IMG/VR virus record: IMGVR_UViG_3300035156_000359
Span: 1 to 47,216 of that record
Source of the DNA: a virus
Strand: one strand, 5' to 3'
Length of the DNA: 47,216 nt
Position numbers and translations under genes: made by a program
The notes under the pieces: model-generated
Databases searched by the model: none
The model's input: only the letters and a program-made list of their open reading frames with translations
What the model was told of the DNA's origin: nothing
Part shown: one piece after another, positions 6,725 through 15,744 of the stretch
Numbering within the stretch: position 1 is the first letter of the stretch
How the letters are laid out: every line of letters begins with the position of its first letter

Positions 6725-9246
6725 GTGAAGGTCGCAAAAACGGTTTTGGAGACGGAGGCAGTAGCGCCACCATCGGAAATGACGCATGTGATCAGGCATT
6801 CAACTTCGTCGCCGACAGCGGCTCCGTTTGCCGCCACGTTGACGGTGGTTGCCGCGTTCGTTGTCGAACCCAAGCTGAATGTCGCCTGGAAGGCACTGCT
6901 GGTGATGCTCCACGAATACGTCGGGTTGACCGGGTTGTTGATGCTCGCGGTGTGCGTGCCGCAATAGCTGCCAGTCGTCGTGCGCGACGGATAGAAGGAG
7001 TCTCCCGGGTTGCTGCTGATTGAAGCGGTGCGGCCCGCCACCTGCAAGTCCGGGTTGATCATCTTCAGGATGCCGTTTTGTGGGTCGCAGATGAATTTCC
7101 GGCCGGCCGAATCGCCCATGCTCATACGCGCGCCGTGCCCGTTACCCCGGCCCTCGATCCAGAAGCCGTTACCTTGGTCGAATCCGGTTTGGCCGCTGCT
7201 GATGTCGCCGCCCTCGGCGATCGCGAGGTGCTTGGTGGAGATCGAACCGGGTTCGATGGTCGTGGCGCCCGCCATCTCATCGACGCGCAATCCAGTCGCC
7301 GCCATCGCCGACGATGTTCCGCTGCCGCCAGCATTGATCTGGCCAATCACGCTACAGAACTTGGCGTTCGCCGGAATCGGGCGCCCCGCAACCTTGGCGC
7401 CGAACCCGCCATTGCGGTAGGCGCGCCATACGCCATCGCCACCTGGCGTAAAGTTCTGCGTAAAATGGCTGCCGAGGTTGTCGCTCCACGACGACGTGAT
7501 GGCATTGCCGGCTCCGTCATAGAAAGCGACGATGGTGCGAAACGCTCGGTTATTGCCGGACGCCGCCCACACACTGACGGCGGTGTTGTACGACTTGCTC
7601 GCGTCAATCGGGAATCGCTCGCTGACGCTGGATGCGTAATCGGCCGTTCCCTGCACGTAGGTGTTGGCCGGTGCGGCGCCGCCCGGCCCGGTGGCGCCGC
7701 TCATGCCGTTCAGCGTCCACGATGCCGGATCGGTGAAATACGGGTCACGGTTCAGCGTGCCGGCCGCCCCGGTGACGACCATATTGGACGCCTTGACGAT
7801 CTGGCCTGTCAGCGCGCCGCCAAACGTGCCGCTTAAAGCGGTCATCGCTCCCGTATTGGTCACGCGGAACGGCGCCGAGCCGAACGCTGCCGCGCCGATC
7901 CACAGATTGCCGAGGGCATCAAAGTGAAGGCTTGTCGCGCCAGTGCCGATGTCGATACTGCCGGCCGTGATCGCGCCGAGGTTCGCGGTGATCGCGGACA
8001 GCGTGCCGACTTTCAGCGATGACCAGTAAGGGATCGACCAAGTAACGTTTCCAGTGGCCGGATCATAGATGCCGTCCGACTGGTAGAGGAATTGGCCGCT
8101 GGCCAGCACCGGCACTGCCTTCGTCCACGCGCCGACAATGCCGCCGCCGTTCGACGCCGGCACGCTCGATTTGCCGGAGGTTACGCTCGGCGCCGTGGTC
8201 GTGGATGCCGTCGACGATGCGCAGTAGGCGGTGACATAGGACGCACCCTCCGCGCCATTTCCGCCGTTGCTGCCGTTCGATCCGTTGGCGCCGGCATAGC
8301 CGACCGCCAGAATGGTCGCGGCAGTCCAGTTAAATGAAGTCGACGTAGCCGCGGCCGAGTCCGTCACGCCGACGCGCGCCATCCACAGCGTCATGCCCGG
8401 GCTCGGTGCCGCGCCAGGCGTCAGAGTCCAGCTTGCCGGCGCCGCGCCAAATGCCGAGGTCGACCACACGAACGAGGGAGAACCGGCCGGGCCTGCCGGG
8501 ATCGTGGCCGCCCACTGGTAGACCTTGGCCTCCCCGGACTGCACGCCGGTGACACCGTTGGTGCCATTGCTCCCGTTCGATCCGTTCGCCCCGTTTTGCG
8601 CCCAGGCCGCGACGATGGAATTCGTGTAGCCGACCGTTGTAGTCGTGGCAGCAGCCACGTCGCTCACCGCAATCGATGCGACGAACAGCTGGATCAGCGG
8701 GGTGCCGGGGTTGGCCGGTGGTGCGATGGCCCAGCCGTCGTTACCCGAGTAGGCGGTGTTCGCCGCGGCCGCCCAAGTAAAGGTCGTAGTCCCCGCCGGT
8801 TTAGACGGGGTCGCGGTCGACCATTTGTAGAGGAAGGCGACGGCATTTTTCGGCGGGCTGATGCCATCCGTGCCGTTGCTGCCGTTGGAACCATTCGAAC
8901 CGGCCGCGCCATCGCGCAACACCGGAACCGCGATGCTGCGCGTGACGGTTTCGCCGCCACTGACCACCGTCGCGGTGACCACTGCGGAAGACCCGGTATA
9001 GGTGATATCCACGCCGCTGCCGGATGCATTCGACAGCGTGCCGCCCTGGGCGGAAAAGTTCACGGAGCCAATGAGGCCAATCAGATTCGCCCTGACCGAC
9101 ACGACAGCTATATCCGCGACGCCGGCGCTGTTCAGGTGAAACCCCGGCGCGCTCAGCGCCAAGTTGATGTAAGCGCCCTTCCCGTTCAAGATGCGCACGC
9201 TGGCGCCCTGCAACAGCGCGTCGCAGTCGTTCAGTACTCCGCTCAT
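6721..9246 (-). CDS. Large tail fibre / host-specificity protein with collagen-like repeats
   Basis: This 841-residue protein is probably the receptor-binding or central fibre protein. The N-terminal ~120 residues should dock it to the tail tip. Three collagen-like blocks rich in G-S-N triplets (GSNGSNGSNG, GANGSNGSNG) follow at about residues 113-125, 218-232 and 318-333, and are likely to trimerise. The middle (about 405-500) contains short repeated beta motifs of the sort seen in fibre shafts (LSAITANLGAITAGS). A jelly-roll-like region follows, then an Ig-like C-terminal domain with a YSWSITSSAF core and a conserved-looking ending TVFATFT. The gene overlaps both neighbours by 4 bases. Confidence 0.85.
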   Translation of the reverse strand: MSGVLNDCDALLQGASVRILNGKGAYINLALSAPGFHLNSAGVADIAVVSVRANLIGLIGSVNFSAQGGTLSNASGSGVDITYTGSSAVVTATVVSGGETVTRSIAVPVLRDGAAGSNGSNGSNGTDGISPPKNAVAFLYKWSTATPSKPAGTTTFTWAAAANTAYSGNDGWAIAPPANPGTPLIQLFVASIAVSDVAAATTTTVGYTNSIVAAWAQNGANGSNGSNGTNGVTGVQSGEAKVYQWAATIPAGPAGSPSFVWSTSAFGAAPASWTLTPGAAPSPGMTLWMARVGVTDSAAATSTSFNWTAATILAVGYAGANGSNGSNGGNGAEGASYVTAYCASSTASTTTAPSVTSGKSSVPASNGGGIVGAWTKAVPVLASGQFLYQSDGIYDPATGNVTWSIPYWSSLKVGTLSAITANLGAITAGSIDIGTGATSLHFDALGNLWIGAAAFGSAPFRVTNTGAMTALSGTFGGALTGQIVKASNMVVTGAAGTLNRDPYFTDPASWTLNGMSGATGPGGAAPANTYVQGTADYASSVSERFPIDASKSYNTAVSVWAASGNNRAFRTIVAFYDGAGNAITSSWSDNLGSHFTQNFTPGGDGVWRAYRNGGFGAKVAGRPIPANAKFCSVIGQINAGGSGTSSAMAATGLRVDEMAGATTIEPGSISTKHLAIAEGGDISSGQTGFDQGNGFWIEGRGNGHGARMSMGDSAGRKFICDPQNGILKMINPDLQVAGRTASISSNPGDSFYPSRTTTGSYCGTHTASINNPVNPTYSWSITSSAFQATFSLGSTTNAATTVNVAANGAAVGDEVECLITCVISDGGATASVSKTVFATFT

Positions 9247-10736
9247 ACGAGGAACCCTACTTTGACGCGCCCGGTGTTCCAGTCAGGCGCGAGTGAAATA
9301 ACGATGCCCGGTACGCCGGCGGACATGCCGAAGCGCGGGTTGTAGACCGTGATGGCTTGGCCCAGCTCGAGCTGCAGCAGCTCGGGCACGCCGTCGAACT
9401 CGTACGTGGTGCGCGGCACCTTCCAGAAGTCGAGCCGGCGCTGCGCCTCGGCTTCGGCGTCCGCCCGGGTGAGCAGCAGCGTGTCCTGCTGTACCGGCTC
9501 GGCGTTCAACTTGAACTTCGCCAGCGTGGCCGCATCCGTCTTGGTGGTGCTGCGCCACTCGCTGGAAAACAGATCCTTGTGGCGATCCGGGAGCCCTGCC
9601 AGGGTCCCGGCCTCTTGCACGGTCCAGTTCTTGCAGAAACCGAGCTTGACGGCGCCGACGGCGTCCGTGCGGCCAGTCGGCTGCAGGCTGCTCTCGCCAG
9701 AATCATCCAGGCAGACGTGTTCCGGTCCGACGGTAAAGGGCGTGCCCGTGCCTGGCAGCGCGAGCTTGACGATACGAAGCAGGCCCAGGCGCGACATCAC
9801 AAGCTGGGCGCCGAGACTGCCGGTCAGTGATTGGCAGCCGGGCAGCACGTTCAAGCGGTCGCCCGCCGGCAGACCTACACCCTGCTGGTTGGCAGCGTCG
9901 AATGCCGCCAGACCGACCAGGTCGAGATCCGCATCCGTGAAGCGGCCGGCGGCCTTGCCGTAGCCTGTGGCGATCCGCTTCACCAGCTGCACCACGGTTT
10001 CGCCGTAGGCCGTTGGCTTGTCGCCCCGCACTGACGCCGTAACGGCACCGGCCGGCGCCGCCGCGAGCGTGAAGGTGCCTGCCGCCAGGTTGGCGGTGAA
10101 CGCCACCGGCGCGCCGTTGTCGCGAACCTCAATGATGCTGTCGATCGGCCCGGCGTGTACCTGGTACGTCAGGGTGCCGGAGTTGATCAGCAGCGGCGTG
10201 ACATTGAACACTTGCCCCAGCGCGATCGGCAGGAGCGCGTCCTGGTTCTCGCCGGTACCGCCCAGCTTTGCCTCGCTGATCGCCGTGTTCAAGAGCTGCA
10301 GCTTGTCGCGCAGCTTCAGGGCGAGCTTGCGCCGGCCTCGCGGGGCGATGTCGGCCACCACGCCGTTGAAGATCATCCGGAAGTCCGCGCGCGCCCAGCG
10401 CACGTCGCCGATGTACGCCTTGATGGACCGATTGGCCCAGACGTAGCCGGCGCCGGCCCAGGTGTCGCGCTCGCCCCCGATGTTGTCAATCTCCAGGTCG
10501 CCCGCCGAGAGCGACCCATCACCTTCGAGCAGAAGCCGTTCCGTGAACAAGGTGCCGACGGCAGCGATCGGGAGATAGGCCGTGTTGGCCGGCGCCTCGG
10601 CGGGCCCGGTGGTGAATGGTTTCGTCGCCAAGTAGACGACGGACTCCACGCCACCGATCTGCACTGCGGCCTCGATCAGGACGCAACGACGCGCGTCCTG
10701 GCTTTTCAGCCAGTCCGTAAATTGAGCATCAATCAT
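9243..10736 (-). CDS. Tail tip / baseplate hub protein
   Basis: This is a 497-residue protein directly downstream of the tape measure and upstream of the fibre, the standard place for the distal-tail or hub protein. It begins MIDAQFTDWLKSQDARR. The first ~170 residues are beta-rich, and a helix with DADLDLVGL and a second beta region follow. Near the C terminus, YEFDGVPELLQLELGQAI and ITVYNPRFGM resemble the closing strands of hub proteins that bind the tape measure end. I cannot assign a specific Pfam family by eye. It overlaps the tape measure stop by 4 bases. Confidence 0.75.
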   Translation of the reverse strand: MIDAQFTDWLKSQDARRCVLIEAAVQIGGVESVVYLATKPFTTGPAEAPANTAYLPIAAVGTLFTERLLLEGDGSLSAGDLEIDNIGGERDTWAGAGYVWANRSIKAYIGDVRWARADFRMIFNGVVADIAPRGRRKLALKLRDKLQLLNTAISEAKLGGTGENQDALLPIALGQVFNVTPLLINSGTLTYQVHAGPIDSIIEVRDNGAPVAFTANLAAGTFTLAAAPAGAVTASVRGDKPTAYGETVVQLVKRIATGYGKAAGRFTDADLDLVGLAAFDAANQQGVGLPAGDRLNVLPGCQSLTGSLGAQLVMSRLGLLRIVKLALPGTGTPFTVGPEHVCLDDSGESSLQPTGRTDAVGAVKLGFCKNWTVQEAGTLAGLPDRHKDLFSSEWRSTTKTDAATLAKFKLNAEPVQQDTLLLTRADAEAEAQRRLDFWKVPRTTYEFDGVPELLQLELGQAITVYNPRFGMSAGVPGIVISLAPDWNTGRVKVGFLV

Positions 10737-13700
10737 GCAGGAGCTACCCTATATTCAAGAGATTTCGCCGGACGCACGCTGTCGGCGATCTTGTCCGACG
10801 ATTCGTCAGCTGCACCGTACTGCGCCTGAATCACCTCGCCGGTTTGTTGGCGCGCGTCAGCACGAAGGCCAGACACCTCGGTCCGGAGCGCCTTCACTTC
10901 GGCCACAAGGGCTTCGGTGTTCGACGTTCCATAGGAGCTGTACGGGATCGGCGTGTTCACCGGCGGCGCCACGGCGGTTAGCGGCATGGCGTTCTTGCCC
11001 ATGGCCTCGTGGTACTGCAAGAGCGCGTCGCGCACGGACAGCACCGACTTGTTGACGTCGATGATCCCGCTGACGGATGCCTTGAGCGAATCAAGCTGCG
11101 CCTGGCCGACGTCTACCTGCTCGCCTGCCCAGCGCGCCACCTCTTCCGTCATCGCTTGCGCGTAGCTGAAGTCCTGCTGGTAGCCGGCGCCGCTGGCGTT
11201 GACCGCGCGGGACGCTTCCAGGAACGCGGTGTACACGTCCTGGTACCGGTCCTGCGCACCCTGGTCGCCAGAACGGGCAGCGGCCACGGTCGCTTCATAC
11301 TGCGAACGGGCCTCAGCCAGCTTCTGCTGTGGCGAAAGCGGCGACAGGCTTCCCAGCAATGCGTTCTTGCTCAGGTCCCTCAAGCTCTTAGCGAACGATC
11401 CCGCCCGGCCAGTGGCCTCCTGCAGTGCGCTCGACTCAGCGTTGTAGGCCTCGGTCAGCGCCGATCGCTGCGCCGCCAGGTCCTTCGTTACCGCCTCGAC
11501 CTCCGGATGCAGCTGCGCAAACGCCCCGGCCACGCCCAGCAGCACCGATACCGACTCGGCGCCCTGGGTGCCCAGCTTCATCTGCGCTTCGACCAGGGCG
11601 CGGAAGCCTTCCCGCGTTGCCGGCATAGCCAGATTTACCGCTGCCAGCTGCTTCGCGATCTGCCCGTTCACGGTCGAGTTCTTCTCAGCCTCGGTGTAGA
11701 AGGCGTCGTAGTACACGCTTGCGCTCGCGAACAGCTTGTCGATGCCGCCGGAGGCCGCCATCAGCGCGCTGACCGCCGTTTCGCTCAGGCTGGAGAAGCC
11801 GGTCAGCTGCGACCGCATCGCGCCAAGCGCCGCCTGCGTCTTGTTGATCTGGTCGACCACCTTGGCCAGATCGTCCAGCGACGCATCCGAGGCCACGCCG
11901 TTGAGCATGGTCCTGGCCCACTCTGGAAGCCCGATTGTGTCAAGCGCGATGCGGACCGACGAGGTCAGAGCGGCCAGGTACTGCTCCTGGCCCTTGTCGC
12001 CGTCGGCGAACGTCTTCTGCGACCACTTCCCGTTGCCGCGCGTGTCCTGCCAGTTCACGAGGCTCTGGCCCATCTTGCTGATCACCAGCGAACCCCAGGC
12101 GCCATCCTTGCTGGTGTCGTCGGCGAAGGCAGTGGCCGCCTGGTAGCCGGCCGTCTTGCCGAACGCGAGCGCCGTGGAATCGAGGATCGACACGACACCG
12201 GAGGCCAGCTCGCCGACCATCTGCTGCGTCGCCGAGTTGGACTGGATCCGCTCCATGTTGAGCGAACCTGCCGAAATGGCCGTAACGCCTGCCGAAGTGG
12301 CCGACGCGGCGCCGCCAGCGTGATAGGTGCCGGAGGTGTCGAGCTTCTTCCAGATCATCACCGCAGCGCCGATGCCGAGCGCGATCGGGCCCAGGGCGCC
12401 GGCAATGGCGCCAAGACCGTTGGCAATGCCGCCGCCGAAAAGCGCGCCGCTGTTCAGGAGCCCCATGACGCTACCTTCCGCGCCCCAGGCAGACAGGCCG
12501 GAGGCGATGCCGGTACCGAAGGCGCTGGACGCTGCGCCGATGCCACCGAGCAGACCGCCAGCGTTTCCCAGGGCACTCGCCCCAGACGCTGCACTCCCTG
12601 CAGCCTGCGCCGCCCCCGTCAGGCCCATGCCACCGGTGATTGCGCCAGCGACTGGATTGACGATCGCCGAGACGATCGGGCGCAGCACCAGCGTGTTGAA
12701 CATGTTCTTGATCGTGTCGACCAAGTTTTGCCCGAAGCCTTTGCCCGACTCGAATCCGCGCAGGAGTGCATCAGTCAGTGACTTTTCGATGTCGTCAGCT
12801 GCCTTCTTCCAGTCCTCCGCAGTTTTCTTCGCGCCGTCGGCGGCGACCTGACGTACTGCGCCTTCGCGCTTCGCCGAGGCAAGCTCGCGGTACGCGGCCG
12901 CCTCTTTGCGCAGGCCCTCCGCCTTGTCGCCCGTCAGGTCCAATCCTTCAGCGATAATTGCATTTTCCTCGAGCCGATTCGCCATGCTTTCCAGGCGTTG
13001 GCCCTCCAGCTCGGCAATTTGCTTGGTGCTCAACCCGATCTGTTCGTTGTGGTCTTTCGTCGCCTGCACTTGCTTCGTGATTGCTTCGAGTTCCTTCTCC
13101 ATCACGTCGGCGGCGGAAGCAGTAGCCTTGGCGTAATCGGCCATTTCCTTGGCGATTTCGTCCGTCATTTTCTTGAGGCCGGTCTGCTTAGAAAGCAGGT
13201 TGGCTTGCGCTTCCGCCAACTGATCGACGCTGAGTTTGCCCTTGCGGTAAAGCCCGGTCAGGATTTCCCAGTCCGCTGCGAAGGTAGCGTTGAGCCCCGA
13301 TAGTTCGGAAAGCAGCTCCGCTTCCTTTTTCAGAGCGTCGGCTCGTTTTTTCGCAGCATCAGCGTCCGCCTTACTACCCCCCGACCGCTTGTACTCTTCA
13401 GCAGCAAGCTTCGAAACTAGGCTTATATATTCCTTTTCGGTAATAATTTCCTGTTCGCGGGCGGCCTGCAATTTTTTGAGGTCGTCCTGATATTGACGAT
13501 GGACGCCGCTGATCCGGTCACTGATGGCAGCGAACTCCTTGCTGACCTTGATTTTCTTTTCGTCCTGCGCCACCCGATCGGCCTCGGCCTTGGCAGCGGC
13601 CTTGTCGGCTTCCAGCAGGCCGCGCTTTGCGGCGATTTCTGCTTCGATACTGGCGAGACGACCCTTCTCCGACCACTCCCCCCACGTGTCCCTGCCCGCC

Positions 13701-14866
13701 TGAAAGTCAGCAATATTTTTCTGCATGCGGGCCTGCTTGGCCAGCAAGCCGTTCAGTTCATCTTGGATCGTATCGCTGCGGCCCACACCGAGCATCTTGT
13801 CCCACGCCTTGGATGCAAACTCCCCAAGTTCCTTCCAGCGGCTTTCGATGTAACCCAGGTTCGCGACGATTTTCTTCGACCGCACGTCCATGGCTGCGGC
13901 ATAGGCGTCCTGCGCGAGCGCGCCGGCCTCTTCTGTCTTTCCCTGCTCCTCGAGCGCGCGGATCTGCTCATAAACCGCGGCGGTCAGGTAGTGATATTTG
14001 GCATTCAGTTTTTCAGCTGCCTCGACGGGCTTCTCGCCGAGCTCAGCGAACTCTTGGGCCGTGTCGGCAACACTGGTCCCGAGAGTCTTTTGCAGCCCGA
14101 TGGCGACGGAGGCGAACTGCTGCAGCCGTTCTGCCGGGATGTTACCGGCATCGACCATCGCCACAAGCGCCTCGACCGCACCTTTCTGCGTGCCGCTTGC
14201 CTTGCCGATCGCTTGTGCCATGTCCGCGACCTGGCCCGTAGACAGGCCAATGGCGTTGCCGCTCATGATCAGCGAATTTCGGTAACGGTCCGCCTCCTGC
14301 GAGCCTTCGTAATAGGCGGCGGAGAGCACCGCCACTGCGGCCGCGGTGATCGTGAACGGATTCGCCAGGGCGAGGATTTGCCCGCCCATCGCGCGAGCGG
14401 CCGGCCCGATACCGCCGAAGCTGTCGCGCAGCTGGCCGCCCTGCTGGATCAACACGGTCAGCGGTTCCATGCCGCCCTGCAGCGACGTCACGATGTCGGT
14501 CAGCTGCGCCGGCACCTGGCGAAGCGCATTTGCAGTCTGTCCAGCGGACTGGCCCGCGCCCTGCTGGGCCTCCTGGACGGCGCGCAGCTGCTGCAGGTAG
14601 GGCTGCAAGACGCCTGGGTCGATGCCGCGCTGTTGGGCCAGCACTTCGAAATAGCGCGCGCCGGTCCGGGATCCAGCCTCCATTTCCGCAGTCGTGCGCT
14701 GGATCGACTGGATGAGGTTCTGCTGCGAGCGGGCCGAACCGCTGCCGATATTCGAGATGGCGCGCTCGGCGCGCTGGGCTGCGTCGACGGCTGGGCGCAA
14801 TCCCGCTTCGACGCCGGAAGCGTCGGCGACGACGCGGATCTCTGCGGTATTGACGATGTCAGTCAT
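10733..14866 (-). CDS. Tail tape measure protein
   Basis: At 1377 residues this is the longest gene of the phage, as expected of the protein that sets tail length and passes into the membrane at injection. The N terminus (EIRVVADASGVEAGLRPAV) is typical of lambda gpH-like tape measures. Residues about 90-190 resemble the prophage tail-length domain, with a hydrophobic segment at about 165-190. Long coiled coils run from about 420 to 690. A glycine/alanine-rich hydrophobic zone (about 730-850) may insert in the membrane. A helical C-terminal region completes it. It follows the two tail chaperone frames, as in lambda. Confidence 0.95.
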   Translation of the reverse strand: MTDIVNTAEIRVVADASGVEAGLRPAVDAAQRAERAISNIGSGSARSQQNLIQSIQRTTAEMEAGSRTGARYFEVLAQQRGIDPGVLQPYLQQLRAVQEAQQGAGQSAGQTANALRQVPAQLTDIVTSLQGGMEPLTVLIQQGGQLRDSFGGIGPAARAMGGQILALANPFTITAAAVAVLSAAYYEGSQEADRYRNSLIMSGNAIGLSTGQVADMAQAIGKASGTQKGAVEALVAMVDAGNIPAERLQQFASVAIGLQKTLGTSVADTAQEFAELGEKPVEAAEKLNAKYHYLTAAVYEQIRALEEQGKTEEAGALAQDAYAAAMDVRSKKIVANLGYIESRWKELGEFASKAWDKMLGVGRSDTIQDELNGLLAKQARMQKNIADFQAGRDTWGEWSEKGRLASIEAEIAAKRGLLEADKAAAKAEADRVAQDEKKIKVSKEFAAISDRISGVHRQYQDDLKKLQAAREQEIITEKEYISLVSKLAAEEYKRSGGSKADADAAKKRADALKKEAELLSELSGLNATFAADWEILTGLYRKGKLSVDQLAEAQANLLSKQTGLKKMTDEIAKEMADYAKATASAADVMEKELEAITKQVQATKDHNEQIGLSTKQIAELEGQRLESMANRLEENAIIAEGLDLTGDKAEGLRKEAAAYRELASAKREGAVRQVAADGAKKTAEDWKKAADDIEKSLTDALLRGFESGKGFGQNLVDTIKNMFNTLVLRPIVSAIVNPVAGAITGGMGLTGAAQAAGSAASGASALGNAGGLLGGIGAASSAFGTGIASGLSAWGAEGSVMGLLNSGALFGGGIANGLGAIAGALGPIALGIGAAVMIWKKLDTSGTYHAGGAASATSAGVTAISAGSLNMERIQSNSATQQMVGELASGVVSILDSTALAFGKTAGYQAATAFADDTSKDGAWGSLVISKMGQSLVNWQDTRGNGKWSQKTFADGDKGQEQYLAALTSSVRIALDTIGLPEWARTMLNGVASDASLDDLAKVVDQINKTQAALGAMRSQLTGFSSLSETAVSALMAASGGIDKLFASASVYYDAFYTEAEKNSTVNGQIAKQLAAVNLAMPATREGFRALVEAQMKLGTQGAESVSVLLGVAGAFAQLHPEVEAVTKDLAAQRSALTEAYNAESSALQEATGRAGSFAKSLRDLSKNALLGSLSPLSPQQKLAEARSQYEATVAAARSGDQGAQDRYQDVYTAFLEASRAVNASGAGYQQDFSYAQAMTEEVARWAGEQVDVGQAQLDSLKASVSGIIDVNKSVLSVRDALLQYHEAMGKNAMPLTAVAPPVNTPIPYSSYGTSNTEALVAEVKALRTEVSGLRADARQQTGEVIQAQYGAADESSDKIADSVRPAKSLEYRVAPA

Positions 14867-14880
14867 TCGTAACGCCCATG

Positions 14881-14901
14881 AAAAAGACCACCCAGGGGTG
14901 G
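14881..14901 (-). terminator. Intrinsic terminator before tape measure
   Basis: On the minus strand CCACC-CCTG-GGTGG (extendable by one base pair) is followed by TCTTTTTC. It fills the 45-bp gap between the second tail chaperone frame and the tape measure gene. With an antiterminated late operon it would matter mainly for uninduced transcripts. Confidence 0.6.
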
Positions 14902-14911
14902 CCGTTGGTAT

Positions 14912-15205
14912 TTAAGCCTTGTTGCGCATCACCGACAGCGCCTCCTCTTCCATCAGGCGAATGTCGGCGTCGAGCTGGTCATACTCGTCCGGATCGAGAT
15001 TCATTCGATCGAGCCGATGAAACAGGACGTTGTGATCGAGGCCGGTCGGGCCGGCCATGCCGATCCGCCACTGCCGGCTGAGCGCGTGGAAAAGGAAATA
15101 TGCTGGTTCGTTCTCGGGCCACACTTCCACGACCTCGCCAGCGAAGTCCGCCGGCGTCAGGCCTGCCGCAGCCATCTCCGCCTCTGTCGGCGGAGACTCG
15201 TACAT
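14912..15205 (-). CDS. Tail assembly chaperone second frame (DUF1799-like)
   Basis: This is a 97-residue frame from an ATG at 15205 (MYESPPTEAEMAAAGL). It resembles DUF1799 proteins, which lie just before tape measure genes and correspond to the T part of lambda G/GT. The reading frame stays open upstream of the ATG as far as the slippery site at 15226-15232. It is therefore probably also made as the C-terminal part of a -1 frameshift fusion of about 247 residues. Whether the ATG is used on its own cannot be told from sequence. Confidence 0.82.
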   Translation of the reverse strand: MYESPPTEAEMAAAGLTPADFAGEVVEVWPENEPAYFLFHALSRQWRIGMAGPTGLDHNVLFHRLDRMNLDPDEYDQLDADIRLMEEEALSVMRNKA

Positions 15206-15222
15206 CGCTGCGGCTATGGCCG

Positions 15223-15654
15223 TCAGTTTCCCAGGCGGCCTTCGAGCAATGCTTCGCGGTAGGCCGCGTTGATCGCGTTCACGGCGGCCGGCACGGTGTC
15301 GACCAGCTCGTCAACAGCTTCGCGGCTGAACGGAATATCGAGATTCCAGCCTTTGACGATCTGCATGAGATAGTCGGCGTTGAACTCGGCCTGGTGCGCG
15401 ACCAAGTCGGATTGCTTGAACTCGGCAAGGGCCTCGCCCTGGTCGGCCAGTTCCTTCATCCGCGCGACCTCAGCATCGGCCTTGGCCTTGATGGCCGCCT
15501 GGTTCGCGTCGATGAGCTCCGCGAATTCCTTGCGGCTGCGATATACATATTTGACCTCGACCGTGCCGGTCGAGCCGTCGAGCATCGGGAAGCTGACCGG
15601 CCGGGTGAAGTGATCCGGACGCTTGCCGAGCACGAGTTTCGCTACTTTTGCCAT
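15223..15654 (-). CDS. Tail assembly chaperone (gpG-like)
   Basis: This 143-residue cytoplasmic chaperone probably binds the tape measure during tail assembly, like lambda gpG. It lies between the tail tube gene and the DUF1799-like frame. The N-terminal half carries strands (VSFPMLDGSTGTVEVKYVY) and the centre is a charged helix. The C terminus ends EGRLGN. The last two codons and the base before them form the heptamer G GGA AAC immediately before the TGA stop, a classical -1 slippage site. Confidence 0.85.
   Translation of the reverse strand: MAKVAKLVLGKRPDHFTRPVSFPMLDGSTGTVEVKYVYRSRKEFAELIDANQAAIKAKADAEVARMKELADQGEALAEFKQSDLVAHQAEFNADYLMQIVKGWNLDIPFSREAVDELVDTVPAAVNAINAAYREALLEGRLGN
15226..15232 (-). 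promoter_or_regulatory. Programmed -1 frameshift site GGGAAAC
   Basis: The minus-strand heptamer reads G GGA AAC in the frame of the chaperone gene and fits X-XXY-YYZ. Lambda G/GT uses GGGAAAG. The zero-frame stop TGA follows at once (15225-15223). After slipping back one base the ribosome reads L-T-A-I-A-A-A and then enters the MYESPPT frame without meeting a stop. Confidence 0.82.
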
Positions 15655-15676
15655 GATATTTTTCTTTCAGATGGGT

Positions 15677-15707
15677 AAAAAGACCCGGGCGGAGCTACCG
15701 CCGCGGG
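15677..15707 (-). terminator. Intrinsic terminator downstream of tail tube gene (second of two)
   Basis: On the minus strand CCCG-c-GGCGG, loop TAGCT, CCGCC-CGGG forms a stem with one bulged base, followed by TCTTTTT. It lies just before the chaperone's start region, about 20 bases upstream of the ATG. Confidence 0.62.
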
Positions 15708-15710
15708 CTG

Positions 15711-15735
15711 AAAAGCCGGCGCACGCGCGCCGGCT
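15711..15735 (-). terminator. Intrinsic terminator downstream of tail tube gene (first of two)
   Basis: On the minus strand AGCCGGCGC-GCGT-GCGCCGGCT is a perfect 9-bp GC-rich stem with a 4-base loop followed by TTTT (counting the last stem base). It starts 10 bases after the tail tube stop. Together with the next hairpin it would leave the abundant tail tube message as a short unit unless polymerase is antiterminated. Confidence 0.72.
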
Positions 15736-15744
15736 GGCAATCGA

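Noticed and set aside
11009-12781. 590-codon open frame on the plus strand
   Set aside because: It is the shadow of the tape measure gene, with low-complexity Arg/Gln/Leu-rich composition.
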